The notes beneath the pieces were generated by a model. That model was not told the origin of the DNA. It saw only the letters and a program-made list of their open reading frames with translations, and made no database searches. DNA of 64,000 nt from Candidatus Nitrosopumilus sp. (lineage in GTDB: Archaea; Thermoproteota; Nitrososphaeria; Nitrososphaerales; Nitrosopumilaceae): NCBI GenBank assembly GCA_029255365.1, contig JAPFQF010000052.1:62001-126000 (forward strand), written 5' to 3'. Position numbers and translations under genes: made by a program. Below are positions 60,938-64,000 of the stretch, piece after piece (positions within the stretch are counted from its first letter, which is position 1; the number at the start of each line of letters is the position of its first letter).

Positions 60938-62176
60938 ATGGTTCTTGTAATTGATCCTCAGATGGCAGGGATATCTGGGGATATGCTTCTTTGCTCATTG
61001 GTTGATCTTGGTGCTGATAAAAATAAAATTATACTCGGAATAAAACAATCAGAAAAATTCCTCTCAAATTCAACAATAAAAAAAATAAATTTTGAAAAAA
61101 TCCAAAAGCATGGAGTCCAATCACTTCATTTAGTTTTAGAAGTTGATGAAAATATTCATGAAAGAAAGGGATCTGAAATTAAAAGTGCAATTATCAAATC
61201 TGCTCGAGAAATCCAGTTGTCCCCCAAGGCTGCATCTTTTGCCGAGTCGTGCATTGACACACTGATTTCTTCAGAATCAAAAATTCATGGAATTCCTGAG
61301 GAGTCAGTCCATTTTCACGAGGCATCAAGTATTGATACTTTGGTCGATATTATTGGGGCTGCAATCGCATTGGATGATTTAGGGTTGTTTGATGAAAAAA
61401 TCATTTGTTTGCCTGTTGCAGTTGGCGGCGGCTCTGTAACATTTTCACATGGAACCATGTCAAATCCAGCAAGTGCAATTCTTGAGATTTTTAAAAATTC
61501 AAATTTAATCATTAAAGGAAATGATGCAAACGAAGAACTTTCAACTCCTACTGGAGCCTGTATCTTGGTGAATTTGGCTCATGACTCTGCGCACTATTAT
61601 CCTTCAATGAAAGTTACATCGATTGGTTACGGCGCCGGCCAAAAAGATTTTGAAACTTTTTCCAATGTTTTAAAAATTGTTAGAGGTAGTGATAATAATT
61701 TTGAAACTGATTCTGTGAAAATCCTTGAAACAAATGTTGACGATGTTTCAGGAGAAATTTTGGGACACCTTATTGAGAAAATTGTGGAGCAGGGGGCACT
61801 GGATGTCTCTATTTGCCACGGGATTACAAAGAAGGGAAGACCAACAAACCTTGTATCTGTCATATGTTCTGATGAAAATGTTGATAAAATTACAGACACG
61901 CTGGTATTGGAAACAGGAACCTTGGGAATTCGAATTTCAGACTCTAATAGATTAATAGTTCCTAGAACAAACTACGATGTTTCTATAACTTTGGGTGGGC
62001 AAACTTTTCTAGTACGTTACAAAAAGTCTTCATTTAAAGGAAAAACTGATTTTAAAATAGAGTTTGATGATTTGAAAAAAATCTCCAACGTTGTAGGTAA
62101 ATCGATTAAAGAAACAGAAGTATTATTGAGAAAAGAGATTGAAAAATTGGAGATTGATGATGACAAAACTCGATGA
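60938..62176 (+). CDS. larC: nickel insertion protein LarC (nickel-pincer cofactor)
   Basis: This 412-residue CTP-dependent nickel insertase performs the last step of nickel-pincer nucleotide synthesis. It matches LarC throughout: IDPQMAGISGDMLLCSLVDLG, VHFHEASSIDTLVDIIGAAIALD, LSTPTGACILV, ETNVDDVSGEILGHLIEKI and KKGRPTNLVSVIC. In Lactobacillus the gene is split by a programmed frameshift into larC1 and larC2. Here it is one continuous frame. Its last 17 bases overlap larE. Confidence 0.92.
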   Translation: MVLVIDPQMAGISGDMLLCSLVDLGADKNKIILGIKQSEKFLSNSTIKKINFEKIQKHGVQSLHLVLEVDENIHERKGSEIKSAIIKSAREIQLSPKAASFAESCIDTLISSESKIHGIPEESVHFHEASSIDTLVDIIGAAIALDDLGLFDEKIICLPVAVGGGSVTFSHGTMSNPASAILEIFKNSNLIIKGNDANEELSTPTGACILVNLAHDSAHYYPSMKVTSIGYGAGQKDFETFSNVLKIVRGSDNNFETDSVKILETNVDDVSGEILGHLIEKIVEQGALDVSICHGITKKGRPTNLVSVICSDENVDKITDTLVLETGTLGIRISDSNRLIVPRTNYDVSITLGGQTFLVRYKKSSFKGKTDFKIEFDDLKKISNVVGKSIKETEVLLRKEIEKLEIDDDKTR

Positions 62177-62957
62177 TCTTGTGAATTGGTTTGAGGACAA
62201 AAACAAGGTTATGGTTGCCCTTTCTGGAGGTGTTGACAGTGCACTGGTCGCATACGCCGCATTTCAAAAACTAGGAAATTCAGCCATTGCAGTAACTGCA
62301 GACTACAAAACTTTGTCTCAGGAAGAACTTGAAACAGCCAAACAGATTTGCTCTGAGATTGGAATCCCTCAACTCTTTTTGGATTACAGTGAACTTGAGA
62401 ATGAAGATTTTACAAAAAATGATTCAAATCGATGTTTTCACTGTAGGCTGGAATTGGGAGACCATCTGGTAAATCTGGCAAAAGAGCATGATGTGGAGAT
62501 TATTGTCGATGGGACTAATCTTGATGATTTAGGTGATTACAGGCCTGGAATTGAGGCATTAAAGCAAAATGGAATACGAAGCCCACTTGTAGAGACAAAT
62601 TTTTCAAAATCACAAATCCGAGAAGTCGCCAAAATGATAGGGCTATCTGTATTTGATAAACCGTCCAATTCATGTCTGGCATCGAGAATTCCTTGGGGTC
62701 AAAGAGTGACCGCTGAAAAATTAATTCGAATAGAATTTGGCGAGACTATTGTTAAACAACTAACAAAAATAAAACAGGTTAGAGTTCGTGACATTAACGG
62801 TTCTGCAAAAATTGAAGTTGAAAAACACATGATACCTAGATTTGATGAAATTACTTTAAAACAAATCACTGAGAAATTAAAGATGATTGGTTTTACTTCT
62901 GTTGAGGTTGATCAGGAAGGCTATAGACCGGGAAAAATTAATGTGATTGCAGATTGA
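62160..62957 (+). CDS. larE: LarE sulfur transferase (nickel-pincer cofactor), three-cysteine type
   Basis: This PP-loop enzyme of about 265 residues adenylates the pyridinium dicarboxylate intermediate and adds sulfur. The PP-loop ALSGGVDSAL is at residues 20-29. Three cysteines are placed as Cys92-x2-Cys95 (RCFHC) and Cys162 (SNSCLASRIPWG). Single-cysteine LarE is sacrificed after one turnover. The three-cysteine form is known to hold a [4Fe-4S] cluster that can carry an extra sulfide. A cysteine desulfurase gene overlaps its stop, consistent with a catalytic form. The starts ATG 62157 and 62160 are both possible. Confidence 0.9.
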   Translation: MTKLDDLVNWFEDKNKVMVALSGGVDSALVAYAAFQKLGNSAIAVTADYKTLSQEELETAKQICSEIGIPQLFLDYSELENEDFTKNDSNRCFHCRLELGDHLVNLAKEHDVEIIVDGTNLDDLGDYRPGIEALKQNGIRSPLVETNFSKSQIREVAKMIGLSVFDKPSNSCLASRIPWGQRVTAEKLIRIEFGETIVKQLTKIKQVRVRDINGSAKIEVEKHMIPRFDEITLKQITEKLKMIGFTSVEVDQEGYRPGKINVIAD

Positions 62958-64000
62958 TTTATCTCGATAATGCAGCCTCCACTCAGATTCATGAAGATGT
63001 TTTAGAGTCAATGCTGCCATACCTCAGAGAGCAATACGGCAATGCATCATCAATCCATAGATATGGCAGACTTGCACGTAAGGCTATTGAAAAAGCTAGA
63101 AAACAAATCGCATTATTGATCAACGCTGATCCTTCTGAGATTTTAATCACTTCTGGTGGTACTGAATCAAACAATACGGTTCTGATGGGGATATCTAGAG
63201 ACGGTGATTCTAACCGTATAGTCACATCCTCAATAGAGCATGATGCAATTTTAGAACCTTGTAAAAAACTAACCATGAATGGATTCCATGTTGATTATTT
63301 GCCTGTTGACAAATTCGGATCTGTGGATCCGTCGGAATTGGAGAATCATCTGTCCGACAATACGTGTCTTGTTTCGATAATGTTTGGAAACAACGAAGTT
63401 GGAACAGTTCAAAAAATTTCCCAAATTGCCAAAATATGCAATGAGCGAAAAATCCCCTTTCATACAGATGCAGTACAAGCAGTTGGCAAAATTCCAATCA
63501 ATGTTAAGGAATTGGGCATAGATTTACTATCCATTTCTTCTCATAAACTCCATGGCCCAAAAGGAATAGGCGCACTATACATCAAAAAAGGCATCAAAAT
63601 TGATCCCGTAATTTTAGGCGGTGGCCAGGAACGCGGATTACGCTCTGGTACTGAAAATGTTGCTAATATTGTCGGATTTGGCCAGGCATGCGAAATCGCC
63701 AAAAATAATTTGAATGATAATATGGAATATGTCGGTAAACTTCGAGATATGCTGATTGAAAAAGTATTGGATGAGATTCCCGAAGTGACTCTGAACGGTG
63801 ATCCTAAATCTAGATTGCCGAACAATGCCCATTTTACATTCCTCGGTGTTAATGGCGAGGACCTTATAATCAAACTCGATGAATATGGGATTGCTGCTTC
63901 TACAGGTTCTGCATGCTCTGTTAATACTCAAAGAGCATCACATGTTTTACAGGCCATGGGGTTTTCTCATGAGCAGATAACTGGATCACTTAGATTGACC
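62954..64000 (+). CDS. cysteine desulfurase (NifS/IscS family), truncated by window end
   Basis: This pyridoxal-phosphate enzyme removes sulfur from cysteine. The start is TTG at 62954 (IYLDNAASTQIHEDVLESML), overlapping the larE stop. The reading frame stays open to the window edge, about 349 codons. SIEHDAIL and HTDAVQAVGKIP hold cofactor contacts. SSHKLHGPKGIGALY contains the Schiff-base lysine. GSACSVNTQRASHVLQAMG holds the active-site cysteine (in TGSACS). Its coupling with larE suggests it supplies sulfur to LarE, although a general Fe-S or thiolation role is also possible. Confidence 0.93.
   Translation, partial: MIYLDNAASTQIHEDVLESMLPYLREQYGNASSIHRYGRLARKAIEKARKQIALLINADPSEILITSGGTESNNTVLMGISRDGDSNRIVTSSIEHDAILEPCKKLTMNGFHVDYLPVDKFGSVDPSELENHLSDNTCLVSIMFGNNEVGTVQKISQIAKICNERKIPFHTDAVQAVGKIPINVKELGIDLLSISSHKLHGPKGIGALYIKKGIKIDPVILGGGQERGLRSGTENVANIVGFGQACEIAKNNLNDNMEYVGKLRDMLIEKVLDEIPEVTLNGDPKSRLPNNAHFTFLGVNGEDLIIKLDEYGIAASTGSACSVNTQRASHVLQAMGFSHEQITGSLRLT

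Overview
This window looks like the chromosome of a marine ammonia-oxidising archaeon close to Nitrosopumilus (Nitrososphaerota/Thaumarchaeota). The DNA is AT-rich. Genes are close-packed and often preceded by a TATA-like box about 25 bp upstream of a leaderless start. The gene content is characteristic: an acetyl/propionyl-CoA carboxylase operon of the 3-hydroxypropionate/4-hydroxybutyrate type, an 11-subunit NuoABCDHIJKMLN operon without NuoEFG, a 5S rRNA gene standing alone, a mevalonate pathway with isopentenyl phosphate kinase, archaeal RFC-L, RpoN, Trm5, ABCE1 and CobT, a multicopper oxidase, and secreted proteins of thaumarchaeal type. I see no CRISPR array, transposase or prophage.

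Layout. 1-2.7 kb: an unknown conserved protein, RFC large subunit and a Cys-rich protein. 2.7-6.3 kb: the three-gene biotin-dependent carboxylase. 6.3-17.3 kb: a peroxiredoxin, then the respiratory complex I-like operon. 17.3-25.9 kb: polyprenyl synthase, tRNA-Glu, a TenA/PqqC-like protein resembling CADD, tRNA-Met with a probable C/D box sRNA, pyrE, a LarA-like protein, a site-2 protease, an acetyltransferase, Trm5, ABCE1, 5S rRNA and a 42-residue zinc finger. 25.9-31.8 kb: aminopeptidase, redox and metal-binding small proteins, and a pentose-phosphate operon made of a transketolase-N/ribulose-phosphate epimerase fusion, transketolase-C and transaldolase. 31.8-37 kb: small unknown proteins, CorA, tRNA-His, a Rieske protein, a GNAT and an FAH-family hydrolase. 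37-45 kb: the minus-strand isoprenoid and translation cluster (gltX, prenyl synthase, idi, ipk, mvk, rpsB, eno, rpoN), tRNA-Leu and a translin. 45-51 kb: a transporter remnant, an NnrE-like epimerase, a metallo-beta-lactamase fold protein, CobT, glmS, S4 and S13. 51-57.5 kb: the cell-surface and metal section (membrane protein, multicopper oxidase plus ZIP, CDF efflux protein, a decayed surface-protein gene, a proline-repeat surface protein). 57.5-64 kb: a radical SAM protein, then larB, malate dehydrogenase, larC, larE and a cysteine desulfurase cut by the window edge.

How it fits together. The carboxylase supplies malonyl-CoA and methylmalonyl-CoA for carbon fixation. The Nuo complex links reduced carriers to quinone and ion translocation. 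The pentose-phosphate enzymes, enolase and glmS feed sugar synthesis, and the mevalonate genes feed archaeal lipids. The larB/larC/larE set encodes synthesis of the nickel-pincer nucleotide cofactor. The only LarA-like protein in the window appears to lack the canonical cofactor lysine, so the enzyme served is uncertain.

The most interesting points are the nickel-pincer cluster with its neighbouring malate dehydrogenase and cysteine desulfurase, a type I IPP isomerase with alanine at the catalytic cysteine, the CADD-like candidate 4-aminobenzoate synthase, the transketolase-epimerase fusion, a surface-protein pseudogene whose junction suggests microhomology deletion, a tRNA-His without an encoded G-1, and three tiny genes of 27-50 codons.
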